Source: Fidelibacterota bacterium
GTDB taxonomy: Bacteria; Fidelibacterota; SORT01
Direction of reading: 5' to 3'
DNA: 64,000 nt
NCBI GenBank assembly: GCA_022571215.1
Contig: JACZYG010000011.1
Span: forward strand, 1-64,000
In this document: piece after piece, positions 40,385 to 50,998 of the stretch
Numbering within the stretch: position 1 is the stretch's first letter
Layout: the number at the start of each line of letters is the position of its first letter
Position numbers and translations under genes: made by a program
Notes under the pieces: model-generated
Database searches by the model: none
What the model was told of the DNA's origin: nothing
The model's input: the letters and a program-made list of their open reading frames with translations, nothing else

Positions 40385-41389
40385 TTGGCAATAAGAGTAG
40401 CAATAAACGGATTTGGAAGGATTGGAAGGACTTTTTTTCGGGCAGCGAAGCTTAGAAAATCTGATATTGAATTTGTAGCAATAAACGATCGCGCCGATGC
40501 ATTCAGCCTTTCGACCGTTCTCAAATATGATTCCATACATGGCATCTATGACGGTGAAATATCCTATGATGAGGAAAACATCATTGTGGATGGAACAAAA
40601 ATTCCTGTTTACTCTCTCAAGGAAGAAGATGGGCACCTTCCTTGGGGCGAACTCGGAGTAGACGTAGTTATAGAATCAACAGGCATAACTCGAAGTAGAG
40701 ATTTTTTGAATATTCATATTGATTCGGGCGCAAACAAAGTTTTATTGACCACCCCATGCGCAGATCCTGTAGATGCCACGGTAGTATATGGCGTTAACCA
40801 TGATATACTCACCGGTGAAGAGAAAATTATTCTTAATGCCTCGGGAACAACAAATTCTGCGGCAGTCCTTCTAAAGGTGATGGAAGACAGTTTTGTTATC
40901 AAGGAAGGATTTATAACTACAGTTCATGCTTACACGCTTGATCAGAGCCTTCTCGACTATCCCCACGAGGATATGAGGAGAGCCAGGTCAGCGGCGCTGT
41001 CAATAATTCCGACTACAACGTGGGCTGTTCAGACAGTAGAACAGATAATCCCCAGACTTCGCGGGAAACTCGATGGGATCGCATACAGGGTTCCCGTACC
41101 CGCAGGCTCCATAGTGGATCTTTCGCTTGATCTGGCTACTGACGTGACTGTTGACGATATACACGATGTTATGAAGAGCGCGGCTACAGGTTACTTGAAG
41201 GACGTATTGAAATACGAAGAATCACCTTTAGTCTCCGCTGATATTGTGGGTGATATATCTTCGGCAATATACGATGCTCCTCTTACGAAAGTCTTAAAAC
41301 CGGATTTTGTTAAGATCATCGGCTGGTTCGATAATGAAGCCGGTTATTGCAACCGGGTGGTGGACCTTATAAACTTGCTCTCTTCTTAA
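40385..41389 (+). CDS. GAPDH family protein lacking the catalytic Cys
   Basis: NGFGRIGRTFFRA, TTVHAYTLDQSLLDYPHEDMRRARSAA, RVPVPAGSIVDL; active site reads NASGTTNS; TTG start with AAAGGAGAAAGG. Confidence 0.9.
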   Translation: MAIRVAINGFGRIGRTFFRAAKLRKSDIEFVAINDRADAFSLSTVLKYDSIHGIYDGEISYDEENIIVDGTKIPVYSLKEEDGHLPWGELGVDVVIESTGITRSRDFLNIHIDSGANKVLLTTPCADPVDATVVYGVNHDILTGEEKIILNASGTTNSAAVLLKVMEDSFVIKEGFITTVHAYTLDQSLLDYPHEDMRRARSAALSIIPTTTWAVQTVEQIIPRLRGKLDGIAYRVPVPAGSIVDLSLDLATDVTVDDIHDVMKSAATGYLKDVLKYEESPLVSADIVGDISSAIYDAPLTKVLKPDFVKIIGWFDNEAGYCNRVVDLINLLSS

Positions 41390-41404
41390 TATGATAAACA
41401 AAAT

Positions 41405-41432
41405 AAACCGCAGCTGCCTTCATCTGCGGTTT
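41405..41432. terminator. Stem-loop terminator
   Basis: AAACCGCAG ... CTGCGGTTT perfect 9-bp arms. Confidence 0.7.
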
Positions 41433-41480
41433 AATATGTTTCAGTATTCTGAATCTTAAAAATTATAAAGAATTATTGGA

Positions 41481-41651
41481 TTAATCTTTCTTGATTGCTA
41501 TTAGATTCCATAATCCGACTCCCAACGCAAAAAGACCGATTACAGTCCCGAATATTCCAAATCCGGTTTTGTCTCCCCACCAGGTATAAAGAACAAACAA
41601 ACCGCCTAATCCCAATATTATTCCAAAAGCCATGGGGTTTTTTTGAATCAT
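41481..41651 (-). CDS. Small two-TM membrane protein, 56 aa, missed by the ORF track
   Basis: MIQKNPMAFGIILGLGGLFVLYTWWGDKTGFGIFGTVIGLFALGVGLWNLIAIKKD*; preceded by GAGGAAGAGGAA. Confidence 0.7.
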   Translation of the reverse strand: MIQKNPMAFGIILGLGGLFVLYTWWGDKTGFGIFGTVIGLFALGVGLWNLIAIKKD

Positions 41652-41761
41652 TTCCTCTTCCTCGTTTTATAGAATTAATCGATATATAACGTTTTTCCGT
41701 GACGAATATAATATCAATCAAACCGATTCACAAGTAAAATATGGTGGTGTTTATAAAGGAA

Positions 41762-42349
41762 TTAACTTACTTTATTCTCATATTTATAGCTGCCTGACGG
41801 GATTGAGTCCAATCTTGGAGTAATATAACTATCCCAGAGAGAGATAAAACTTTTTGCGATAAAAAGCCCGAGTAGCATCCCACCTAACACATCAGAAGTC
41901 CAATGTACGCCCACATATACTCTTGAAAATGAGATTATCAGCGCAAATGTCAGAAAATACGGTAACCATTTTTTATAATGATACCCGAACCACACAGCCA
42001 TTATCATTGTTCCTGTCGCATGTCCGGAGGGAAATGCGAGTTTTCCGCCACAATTTATCCGCAACACAAGGTCGCTTAGTTCCACGCAGGGCCTGTATTG
42101 CCCGAAAAAAGGTTTCATCAGTCCGCTTGAGATGTAATCGCCTAAGCCGACGGCAAGTATACCACCAAGCATTATAAATTTGGTTTTCTTATCTCCAAAG
42201 ATTATCCCTGCCAAAGCTGCCAGAGCAATAGGTATCCCCCACACATTTTGTTCCGTAATAAACGGCATAAAAACATCAAACACCGGATTGGAGAGAGAAT
42301 AGTTTATAAATCTGAATAGAGTCTGGTCTATTGATTCTATGAAGTACAT
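41762..42349 (-). CDS. PAP2-family phosphatase
   Basis: KPFFGQYRPC, FPSGHATGTM, SRVYVGVHWTSDVLGG. Confidence 0.92.
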   Translation of the reverse strand: MYFIESIDQTLFRFINYSLSNPVFDVFMPFITEQNVWGIPIALAALAGIIFGDKKTKFIMLGGILAVGLGDYISSGLMKPFFGQYRPCVELSDLVLRINCGGKLAFPSGHATGTMIMAVWFGYHYKKWLPYFLTFALIISFSRVYVGVHWTSDVLGGMLLGLFIAKSFISLWDSYITPRLDSIPSGSYKYENKVS

Positions 42350-42466
42350 TTATTGAGAATGTCTAATTTATTGCGGATAAGAAGTCTCCGATTGTTGATT
42401 TTTTTATAAAATGTGAGAGTAACCTTTGTTCCCTGAATATATCACGTAGAACAGTTGCTTTTAAGA

Positions 42467-42940
42467 CTATTTATCTGAAACAAAATTCTCCGGATTGATA
42501 AGCCAGTGCAAGTTCCAGCCGAACGGGTTCGTATACTCTAAACAGGCTACCGAAGCCGTGCTGAATGCGATCATCGAATCGCTCTCTGTATCTGCCAACA
42601 GGCATGAGGTCAATTTAGCCATGAACGGCAAGTGTCCTACTATCAAGCTGTTTTCATTATTATCCTTCAATTTACCTGCAAAAATTGAGACCGGATCGTT
42701 CGGCTTCAAACCCTCTTTCCCGCTTATCGGAATACCGACTCCTAATTTGCTTCCGACCATCTCCGCCGTTTGTCGGGCTCTTAGTTTTCCGCTATGATAA
42801 ATATGGTCAAGTCGGATTTCCATTGAAGATAATGCGTTTACAATTCGATTAACCTCAGCTTCCCCTCTCGCATTGAGACGCGGTTCTTCGCCATCATATA
42901 TTCCTTCCGCTTCTCCATGTCTCATCAGATATAGTTTCAT
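42467..42940 (-). CDS. sixA: Phosphohistidine phosphatase SixA-like
   Basis: LYLMRHGEAEG, VGHLPFMAKL. Confidence 0.88.
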   Translation of the reverse strand: MKLYLMRHGEAEGIYDGEEPRLNARGEAEVNRIVNALSSMEIRLDHIYHSGKLRARQTAEMVGSKLGVGIPISGKEGLKPNDPVSIFAGKLKDNNENSLIVGHLPFMAKLTSCLLADTESDSMIAFSTASVACLEYTNPFGWNLHWLINPENFVSDK

Positions 42941-42951
42941 GAACTAATGTC

Positions 42952-43371
42952 TTACTCCCCGATGACTTTGATCAATACTCTCTTCTGCCGCCTTCCATCG
43001 AATTCAGCGTAAAACACCTGTTCCCATGGACCTAAATCCAGCTTGCCGTTTGTTACCGCCACAGTTACCTCTCTTCCCATCAGCTGTCGTTTCAGATGAG
43101 CATCCGCGTTGTCTTCGCCGGTCCTGTTGTGCCTGTACTTACTTACAGGTTCATGAGGCGCGAGCTCCTCAAGCCAGTCGTCGTAATCGTCAAGCAGTCC
43201 TGGCTCATCATCATTTATATATACCGATGCTGTTATATGCATTGCGTTACACAAAACAAGACCTTCCCTGACACCGGATTTGCTCACTATCTCTTCAACC
43301 TGCGGCGTGATATTGATGTATCCTCTTCTTGAGGGGATATTGAAAAGCAGTTTTTCGGTAAGTGATTTCAA
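42952..43371 (-). CDS. yjbQ: YjbQ/UPF0047 family protein
   Basis: [57 protein letters not shown]. Confidence 0.93.
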   Translation of the reverse strand: MKSLTEKLLFNIPSRRGYINITPQVEEIVSKSGVREGLVLCNAMHITASVYINDDEPGLLDDYDDWLEELAPHEPVSKYRHNRTGEDNADAHLKRQLMGREVTVAVTNGKLDLGPWEQVFYAEFDGRRQKRVLIKVIGE

Positions 43372-43496
43372 AATCTATCCTTATTAATGAGATATATAGG
43401 ATTAATCTAACATTCCATCCCCTAACTCGCAACAGCGTTGAAAATTCTCATTAAGCTTGACTTAATACGAGAATAGTTTATACTTAAACCACTATT

Positions 43497-43952
43497 ATGA
43501 GATTTTCCAGAGATCAGGTAAACAGAAGCAAAAGTGATTCTTTTCTTGCCTGGACCAATATTTCCCGTATTAACGCTGCAATTCAGATAAAGCTCGCTAA
43601 ATCATATAATAAATTTAATCTTACACAACCTCAATTTGAGGTCATCGCCCTGCTATGGGTAAATCCTGAAGGGCTTTCCCAAAAAGAAATAACCGAACGG
43701 CTTCAATGGACAAAGGGTAACACATCCGGGGTTCTCGTCCGATTGTTGGACAAAGAATTTGTTTCCAGAGAGATCCTGCCGGAGGATAAACGGATCCACC
43801 GGGTCATTCTAACGCATAAAGGCAGAAATCTCGCGGATAAGATTGTTCCCATTATAGAGAAAGAAATTACATACAAGTTCGATTCGATGCTAACAGTGAG
43901 AGAACGCAGAATGCTTAAAGAGATTCTCATTACAACGTTCGAGAATATTTAG
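43497..43952 (+). CDS. MarR-family transcriptional regulator
   Basis: LTQPQFEVIALLWVNPEGLSQKEITERLQWTKGNTSGVLVRLLDKEFVSRE. Confidence 0.9.
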   Translation: MRFSRDQVNRSKSDSFLAWTNISRINAAIQIKLAKSYNKFNLTQPQFEVIALLWVNPEGLSQKEITERLQWTKGNTSGVLVRLLDKEFVSREILPEDKRIHRVILTHKGRNLADKIVPIIEKEITYKFDSMLTVRERRMLKEILITTFENI

Positions 43953-43966
43953 CGGCGTAATATGAG

Positions 43967-43994
43967 AAAGGGACTACGCGGTGATAGTCCCTTT
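43967..43994. terminator. Bidirectional stem-loop terminator between marR-like gene and rseP
   Basis: AAAGGGACTA-CGCGGTGA-TAGTCCCTTT. Confidence 0.8.
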
Positions 43995-44015
43995 AAAAAA
44001 TCGTTCGATTATATT

Positions 44016-45074
44016 TTATCTTGACAGATCGTTGAATATCACGAGCGCTGCTATCACAAGAAAAATAGCAAATCCCACCTGCTGAATCATCATTTTTGTC
44101 TTGACCGCTAATGGACCCTTTTTTATCCACTCTATTATAATAACTATCAAATGACCGCCGTCAAACGCCGGTATCGGCAGTATATTCAGTATTGCAAGAT
44201 TTATGCTCAGAATCGCTATTAGATTGAAAAGACTGTCCATTCCCGATCTCGCGGAATCGCCGGCTAATTGCGCGATAAAGATAGGTCCTCCGACAGATTT
44301 GAACGACTCTTCTCCGGTCACCAACATCTTGAGTGAAGTAAGTGTTAGCCTTATCCAGAAGTAAGTTCTTCCTATCCCGGCTTGGATCGACTCGAAAAAT
44401 CCGGCATCTCTCATGGTGACCTCAGGTCTGATACCTATCATTCCGAGTTCTTCTATCCTGCCGTCTACCGGGACTTTTTCAGCGCGTGTCAGTATCTTTT
44501 CAGAGAAAAATTCACCATCTCTCTCCCAGCTGACCACAAGCTCGGTATTAGGGCGGGAATGAATATATTCGGTCATCTCATTCCAGGTGTTGATCGGATT
44601 TCCGTCTATGGAAACCACCTTATCACCGGCAACCACGCCTGCCTCGGAGGCAGGGAAGTCGGCTACTACTTCATCAACCACCGTAGATTGGCTGACCTCG
44701 CCGATTCCCATACTGAAAGTCAATACCGAAAAGATCAGCGCCGCCAAAATAATATTCATAATTACTCCCGCAGTAATTATAAATATCTTCTGCATGGGAG
44801 TTTTTGACATGAATTCCCATGGTTCTCCCTTTATGGTATCGCCATCCAGGGATTCGTCAATCATGCCCGCTAATTTCACATAACCCCCGAGCGGTATCCA
44901 TGAGATACGGTAGTCCGTATCGCCTATCTTCTTCCCGGCCATTCTTGGCCAAAAACCGAGTGAAAATACCTCCACCCTTACTTTTGAAATTTTTGCGGCA
45001 AAAAAATGTCCTAATTCATGTACTATAATCAGAATTCCTAAAACAGCAGCCGTCGCTAAAATCGTTATCAGCAA
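44016..45074 (-). CDS. rseP: Site-2 protease RseP
   Basis: IIVHELGHFFAAK, PDZ domain, ILPIPAFDGGHL. Confidence 0.95.
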   Translation of the reverse strand: MLITILATAAVLGILIIVHELGHFFAAKISKVRVEVFSLGFWPRMAGKKIGDTDYRISWIPLGGYVKLAGMIDESLDGDTIKGEPWEFMSKTPMQKIFIITAGVIMNIILAALIFSVLTFSMGIGEVSQSTVVDEVVADFPASEAGVVAGDKVVSIDGNPINTWNEMTEYIHSRPNTELVVSWERDGEFFSEKILTRAEKVPVDGRIEELGMIGIRPEVTMRDAGFFESIQAGIGRTYFWIRLTLTSLKMLVTGEESFKSVGGPIFIAQLAGDSARSGMDSLFNLIAILSINLAILNILPIPAFDGGHLIVIIIEWIKKGPLAVKTKMMIQQVGFAIFLVIAALVIFNDLSR

Positions 45075-45093
45075 AATATTCCTTCCATATTAT

Positions 45094-46242
45094 TTATGTC
45101 CATTCATCCCGAACCAGTTCGGTTATGTTCGTTTCAATTTCGAGCAGTTCTTCAAACGACGGTTCGTTTATAATCTCAACCGATTGAAGCACTTTATCAA
45201 TCGCAATCGCGATGTCGGTGAACTTTATCTTCTCTTCAAGAAAGAGGTTCACCGCCGATTCGTTGGCAACATTTAGCACCGCCGGAGCCGACCCTCCCAT
45301 CTCCAATGCCTTAAACGCTAAAGCGGGGCAGGGGAACCTCTTAAAATCAGGCTCTTCAAATGTCAACGTTTTTACTTCTCTCATGTCCGTTTGTTCCCAG
45401 GCTACATCCTCGCGTTCAGGATAAGTCAACGCATATTGTATCGGAAGTTTCATATCCGGCAATCCAAGCTGCGCTTTTATTGAACCATCCTTAAATTCAA
45501 CCATAGAATGTATTATTGACTGAGGATGAATTACAATATCAATCCGCTCATGTGGAATGTTAAAAAGCCAATACGCCTCGATCACTTCAAGACCTTTATT
45601 CATAAGTGTCGCTGAATCAATTGTAACTTTTTTGCCCATTTTCCAATTAGGATGCGCCAATGCTTCCTTGACGGATATATTCTCAAATTCATTGATCGGC
45701 TTTGTTCTGAACGGACCGCCCGAAGCGGTCAAAATAAGCTTTTTCACGCTCTCCATCTTCTCACCGGTGAGACACTGCCATATCGCTGAATGCTCGCTAT
45801 CTACGGGATATAGCTGAGCTCCTGTCCGCTCCATGATCCGGTTTATCAGCAAGCCGCCCATTACCAGACTCTCTTTATTGGATAATGCGATAATTCTTCC
45901 CGCTTCCGCCGCTCTTACCGTTGGTTCAAGACCTGCGCTCCCTACTATTCCGTTTAACAGAATATCCGCGTCATCTCTTCCGGCCAATTCCGCGACACCC
46001 TCGCGTCCTGTCAAGACCTCTATTTCCTTCCCCACTGCGTTTTTAAGCTCTTCTTTCAGATTTTCGTCTACGATAGCGACAGCCTTTACTCTGAATTCCA
46101 ATGCTTGCTGGGCTAACTTTTCCCATTGAGTACCCGCCGCTAAGTATCTCACCTGAAACTTGCTCTCCAACGACCTTACGACGTTCAGGGCATTAACGCC
46201 GATTGAGCCTGTGGAACCGAGTATGGTAAGAATCTTTTTCAT
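45094..46242 (-). CDS. dxr: 1-deoxy-D-xylulose 5-phosphate reductoisomerase
   Basis: ILGSTGSIGVNALNVV, ALSNKESLVMGG, PVDSEHSAIWQC. Confidence 0.96.
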   Translation of the reverse strand: MKKILTILGSTGSIGVNALNVVRSLESKFQVRYLAAGTQWEKLAQQALEFRVKAVAIVDENLKEELKNAVGKEIEVLTGREGVAELAGRDDADILLNGIVGSAGLEPTVRAAEAGRIIALSNKESLVMGGLLINRIMERTGAQLYPVDSEHSAIWQCLTGEKMESVKKLILTASGGPFRTKPINEFENISVKEALAHPNWKMGKKVTIDSATLMNKGLEVIEAYWLFNIPHERIDIVIHPQSIIHSMVEFKDGSIKAQLGLPDMKLPIQYALTYPEREDVAWEQTDMREVKTLTFEEPDFKRFPCPALAFKALEMGGSAPAVLNVANESAVNLFLEEKIKFTDIAIAIDKVLQSVEIINEPSFEELLEIETNITELVRDEWT

Positions 46243-46244
46243 TC

Positions 46245-46985
46245 TTAAAGCCTGACTCCTAATCCAATATTCAATCGCCTGCTCTGTCCCTGTTGAAATT
46301 GCAGAAATGAAAAGAAAACCTTACCAAGATTTTGAGATATTCCCACTGCCACCCAGCTTTGAGTTCGTTCGATATTTTCGTTTTTTTCATTTAGCAGGTT
46401 GCCTTCATCTTTCACCGCTATTCTCATCTCGGAAAAATCAGCCCCTATAGATGCTTTGAAAGATGTTGATTCCCTTATCTTCAGTAAATCCAAATGGAGT
46501 GTCATATCCCATATTCTGAAATCTTCGGGTCCCCTAAGCGCGTTTACCATCACACCAAAAGAAATTCCCTTATCCCCCTTTTCATTTGAATACGTTCTGT
46601 ACCTTAATCCGAATCCGGTTATTACCACTGCCCTGTTTCCGATATTAATGGAACTGAATTTTCCTGAAAGTTCCACTCTCGGGTCTACACTAAGCGCTAT
46701 ATTGAACATAGGAAGTGAAAACCGATCAACGTCGTTCATCGGTCCTACCGATAATTCGCTCGACACAAAATTCGTCCCTTCGTTCACGCTAATCCTGATC
46801 TCACCCGGCTGAAGAAATCCAACATCACCGGTAAAAGATCCACCTATTGCAAATGGAAGCAGTGTCGCCAAAGGATTGACCTTTTCCCTGAAATAAGCAT
46901 CTGTAAGCATATTCAGATCCAGATCTTGTCCATATAGCTGCGGAACGATAACTACAATAATAAGAATACAGACTGTTGATTTCAT
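46245..46985 (-). CDS. Hypothetical outer-membrane beta-barrel protein
   Basis: Signal peptide, repeated beta strands, terminal LNIGLGVRL. Confidence 0.6.
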   Translation of the reverse strand: MKSTVCILIIVVIVPQLYGQDLDLNMLTDAYFREKVNPLATLLPFAIGGSFTGDVGFLQPGEIRISVNEGTNFVSSELSVGPMNDVDRFSLPMFNIALSVDPRVELSGKFSSINIGNRAVVITGFGLRYRTYSNEKGDKGISFGVMVNALRGPEDFRIWDMTLHLDLLKIRESTSFKASIGADFSEMRIAVKDEGNLLNEKNENIERTQSWVAVGISQNLGKVFFSFLQFQQGQSRRLNIGLGVRL

Positions 46986-47803
46986 TAAGCTAATTCTGTT
47001 TCTACAAGCTGCGAAAACTCAAATTTTCGCTCTTGCTCTTTAACCGTTCTTAACATCCGTTCCGATATTTCCTTTTCATCTATAGTTATTTGAAACTCAC
47101 GGGAAAATGAATCACGAAGGGGAATAATCAATTCCATCGGATCGACTGTCCTTCCAAGGATATCAGAGAGATTGTTTGTCTTCAAATCCAATTCATGCTT
47201 CATAGATCGCTTCCGGTCATCACTGATATTTAGATAATCTACTATCTCTTTATGCTTATCCCCGAGTAATATTGATCCATGGATAAGGAGCGAATTTGGA
47301 TATTTTTTACCCGCGCTCCCGACTATTTTTCTTCCATCAGATTCGAGTTCCGTTCGAGCCGAAGCCGTAAAGCATGAAGTTTTATCTGATTTAGGGCTTA
47401 ACTCACTTCGGTTGGGAACCGTGTCCACTAAATCGCTTTGAACGCCTACTGTTGCTAATCCCTCCGCTATTGCGGAGTGCACCTTCATGTATGCCTCTTT
47501 CAATGTTATTTGTTCTTGTCTTAGCACTAAAGAATAGGTGAGCTCTTCGGAATGGAATATTGCCCTTCCACCCGTCGGTCTCCGAACTATATCCACTCCG
47601 TTTTCGAAACAGTAGTCTCTATTTATGATGGTCAGAGATTGGTGATATCCGATTGAAACTGCGTATGGATTCCAGCTGTAGAATCTTAGAAAAGAAGGCG
47701 TATTTTTCTGACGGGCAATCTGATCATCCAATGCCATGTTGAATACCCCTGATGAAGACGCAGTCGTTGAGAATCCCCAATTATTCAGAACCAATGACAC
47801 CAC
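46985..47803 (-). CDS. Lipoate-protein ligase / octanoyltransferase family (BPL_LplA_LipB)
   Basis: VDIVRRPTGGRAIFHSEELTYS, CFTASARTELESDGRKIVGSAGKK, HGSILL. Confidence 0.88.
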   Translation of the reverse strand: MVSLVLNNWGFSTTASSSGVFNMALDDQIARQKNTPSFLRFYSWNPYAVSIGYHQSLTIINRDYCFENGVDIVRRPTGGRAIFHSEELTYSLVLRQEQITLKEAYMKVHSAIAEGLATVGVQSDLVDTVPNRSELSPKSDKTSCFTASARTELESDGRKIVGSAGKKYPNSLLIHGSILLGDKHKEIVDYLNISDDRKRSMKHELDLKTNNLSDILGRTVDPMELIIPLRDSFSREFQITIDEKEISERMLRTVKEQERKFEFSQLVETELA

Positions 47804-48563
47804 GAGTTGAAGCCTCGAAAAATTCTATGATATTTTTTACTTCAGGTATCAAATTATCATTGGATTTAAGAGCAGCCAATCCTTCTTGAAGTTTACTGTT
47901 TTTCCCGTATATCTGTTTGTAGGCGACCGACAGCGCTTTTATGGTCTCCCGTGAAAATCCATTTCGCTTTAAGCCTATCAAATTCAGGGTTCGATATACC
48001 ATAGGTTCACCTGTTGCTATAACATAAGGCGGAATGCTCTTGAGCGCCCTGTAGCCTCCTCCTATGAACGAATATCTCCCGATTCGCACGAATTGATGTA
48101 TCGGGGTCATCCCGCCGACCGTTACATGATCTTCTATGATCACATGCCCGCCCATATTAATCCCATTTGCAAGGATAACTTTATTTCCGATGACACAATC
48201 ATGCGCAACATGAACATAAGCCATAATCAAAGAGTCATTGCCTATCAGAGTAACGCCTGAAGCCTCCGTGCCCCTATTGAGAGTGGCAAATTCCCTTATA
48301 ATAGTGTCATTGCCTATTTCGAGTGTAGTTTTCTCTCCATGAAATTTTAAGTCCTGGGGAATCAGACCGAGTGCGGCTCCTTTAAATATTTGACATTTCC
48401 CGCCTATGCGGGTTCCTTCCGCTATCAAAACATGGGAACCAATATTCGTATTTTCTCCGATCAGGGTATCCGACTCAATAACAGTGTAAGGACCGACCTT
48501 GACACCGTCATTTAAGACGGCATTCTTATCTACAATTGCGGTTGGATGAACATCAATTGACAT
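47781..48563 (-). CDS. lpxA: UDP-GlcNAc acyltransferase LpxA
   Basis: Hexapeptide repeats; HPTAIVDKNAVLNDGVKVGPYTVI, GLKRNGFSRE. Confidence 0.95.
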   Translation of the reverse strand: MSIDVHPTAIVDKNAVLNDGVKVGPYTVIESDTLIGENTNIGSHVLIAEGTRIGGKCQIFKGAALGLIPQDLKFHGEKTTLEIGNDTIIREFATLNRGTEASGVTLIGNDSLIMAYVHVAHDCVIGNKVILANGINMGGHVIIEDHVTVGGMTPIHQFVRIGRYSFIGGGYRALKSIPPYVIATGEPMVYRTLNLIGLKRNGFSRETIKALSVAYKQIYGKNSKLQEGLAALKSNDNLIPEVKNIIEFFEASTRGVIGSE

Positions 48564-48565
48564 AA

Positions 48566-49975
48566 TTAAGCATTTGAGTCCATGATGACCGCGGTCATTT
48601 CCGCGGAGGCTACGACCTTATCATCAACATACGCTTTCCCCTTCATCTTACAGGTAGTTTTAAAAACCTTCGTAAGTTCAATCTCCATTCTGATTTGGTC
48701 GCCGGGCGTAACGACTTTACGGAATTTTACTTTATCTATTCCGGTAAAATAGATCAGCTTGTCAGAAGGATTTTCCATCCCGTGCAACATCAATATTCCG
48801 CCTGCCTGAGCCATTGCTTCAACTATCAATACTCCGGGCATGACCGGCTGGTCCGGGAAATGCCCGTTGAAGAACGGTTCATTCCTGGTAACGTTTTTAA
48901 TCGCTACAATATTTTTACCGGGCGTAATATCTAAGACCCTATCCACGAGAAGTAATGGATATCTGTGAGGTAAGATTTTTTCAATCGCTCGAATATCGAA
49001 GATCTCGCCGGATTTCTTTTTAGATTGGAATTTCTTTGTTATTTCCTTTTTTTCAAGGATCTTTGATAGCCTTTTAACAAGCATCACGTTTGTCAAGTGA
49101 CCGCTGCGAGCAGCGAGAATATGAGCTTTTATTGGCATTCCTAAAAGCGCCAAATCTCCTATCAGATCAAGAGTCTTGTGTCTTACCGGTTCGTTCTCAA
49201 ACCGCAATTTTTTTCCATTCAGGATTCCTGATTCGGGAACCGTAACTTTTCCCTTAATATCTAATAGTTTCTTGAGTTGTTTCATATCTTTGCTTCCGAG
49301 TTTCCTGTCAACCACTACGATAGCGTTATTCAGATTTCCACCCCTGATGAGACCTGCTTTGTGAAGTTCTTCAACCTCGTGCAGAAAGCAAAACGTCCTC
49401 GCGGGAGCGAATTCCTTAACAAACTCTTTTTCTAACGAATACATCGATGTATATTTTTTACCGATGGCGGGATTTTCGTAATCAACAAGGAATGTTATCC
49501 GAAATTCCTCTGAAGGCAAGACCACTATTTCCGCATTCCGATTAGGTTGTGAAACAGTGATCGGTTCGTCAACGCGAAAGTATTTTCTTATCTCCGATTG
49601 TTCTACAAATCCGGCTTTTAGCAAAACATCAACAAACGGTTTTGCGCTTCCATCACCTACCGGTGGTTCCTTATTCGTAAGTTCCACATAGACATTATCT
49701 ATTTGTAAGCCGGAAATGGCGCTCAATACATGCTCAACAGTATGAATCCGGACTCCATTCTGTTCTATGCTTGTCCCCCTGTTTAGATCCACCACATTAC
49801 TGATATGCGGAATAATTTCAGGGCTGTTTTCGAGGTCGGTGCGGACAAATCGAATACCATGGTTAACGGGCGCAGGTCTAAACGTCACTCTGCTTTTCAA
49901 ACCTGTGTGAAGTCCCACCCCTGAAAAATGCACGGGGTTGGCTATCGTTCTTTGATATTCATTCATCCTTAGCAA
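48566..49975 (-). CDS. lpxC/fabZ: Bifunctional LpxC deacetylase / FabZ dehydratase
   Basis: [30 protein letters not shown], then [35 protein letters not shown]. Confidence 0.96.
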   Translation of the reverse strand: MLRMNEYQRTIANPVHFSGVGLHTGLKSRVTFRPAPVNHGIRFVRTDLENSPEIIPHISNVVDLNRGTSIEQNGVRIHTVEHVLSAISGLQIDNVYVELTNKEPPVGDGSAKPFVDVLLKAGFVEQSEIRKYFRVDEPITVSQPNRNAEIVVLPSEEFRITFLVDYENPAIGKKYTSMYSLEKEFVKEFAPARTFCFLHEVEELHKAGLIRGGNLNNAIVVVDRKLGSKDMKQLKKLLDIKGKVTVPESGILNGKKLRFENEPVRHKTLDLIGDLALLGMPIKAHILAARSGHLTNVMLVKRLSKILEKKEITKKFQSKKKSGEIFDIRAIEKILPHRYPLLLVDRVLDITPGKNIVAIKNVTRNEPFFNGHFPDQPVMPGVLIVEAMAQAGGILMLHGMENPSDKLIYFTGIDKVKFRKVVTPGDQIRMEIELTKVFKTTCKMKGKAYVDDKVVASAEMTAVIMDSNA

Positions 49976-50996
49976 ACCTCTCTTTGATTTTTAATACTTC
50001 ATTTTCCAATTCTTTTATCCTCTTAACTAATTTGGGGAGCCTGCTTAAATTTGCGTCATTTGCCAATGCTTTAGAATGAATTCGAGCCGGATACCCGGAT
50101 ATTGTAACACCGTCAGGAAAGGATTTTGTCACTCCGGCTCGAGCGCCTATTTTTACGCCATCGCCTATTTTTATATGTCCGACTAAACCTGCTTGTCCAC
50201 CGATCTGGACTCCGCTACCGATCTTTGTGCTGCCGGATATTCCAACCTGACTGATGATTATAGTATATTCGCCAATCTCAACATTATGTGCCACTTGAAT
50301 CTGGTTATCGAGCTTAGCGCCTCTTCTTATCAGTGTGGCTCCCATAGTTCCCCTATCCACACAACAGTTAGCGCCTATGGACACATCGCTTTCGATGATT
50401 ACAGTTCCTACCTGGGGTACTTTAAATATTTTACCGTTTTCCGGCAGATAGCCAAATCCTTCTGACCCTATTACGGTACAGGAACCAATTACTACCCGAT
50501 CACCGATAGTGGTGCCGGATACGATCACAGCTCCGGGATTGACTGTGCACTCTTCGCCGATGCTAACGTCACTGTCTATGAAAACGTTTTCCATAATGCA
50601 ACAATTTTTACCCAGTCGCGCGCCGTTTTTTATTACGCTTCCCGCGCCCACAAAACTACCCTCACCTACTTCCGCGTTCTCCCCGATGATAGCAGTTGAT
50701 TCAATATTTTTCGGATACTCTTTTGGCGGATGAAAATATGCTAATATCTTAGCTTTTGCAATCTGCACATCTGTTACCCTAATTGCGGGGATTGCCGGGG
50801 CTTTCATATCTTCAGAAATTATTACCGCCGTCGCTTCAGAGGATTTCAGGATTTCAGCGTATTTGTTATTTGCCAAGAAAGTTATCTGTCCGGGATAGGA
50901 AGACTCTATCTCGGATATTCCGTCAATTTCAACAGTTCCTTCTCCCACGAGTTCACCGCCGAGAAGCTCACACAGCTCCGATAGGTGAACCGGCAC
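49959..50996 (-). CDS. lpxD: UDP-3-O-acylglucosamine N-acyltransferase LpxD
   Basis: N-terminal LpxD domain, hexapeptide repeats, [14 protein letters not shown]. Confidence 0.95.
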   Translation of the reverse strand: MPVHLSELCELLGGELVGEGTVEIDGISEIESSYPGQITFLANNKYAEILKSSEATAVIISEDMKAPAIPAIRVTDVQIAKAKILAYFHPPKEYPKNIESTAIIGENAEVGEGSFVGAGSVIKNGARLGKNCCIMENVFIDSDVSIGEECTVNPGAVIVSGTTIGDRVVIGSCTVIGSEGFGYLPENGKIFKVPQVGTVIIESDVSIGANCCVDRGTMGATLIRRGAKLDNQIQVAHNVEIGEYTIIISQVGISGSTKIGSGVQIGGQAGLVGHIKIGDGVKIGARAGVTKSFPDGVTISGYPARIHSKALANDANLSRLPKLVKRIKELENEVLKIKERFAKDE

Positions 50997-50998
50997 TG

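Noticed and set aside
40844-40846. Sec at the GAPDH active site
   Set aside because: The codon is GGA (Gly), not TGA, so no recoding argument applies.
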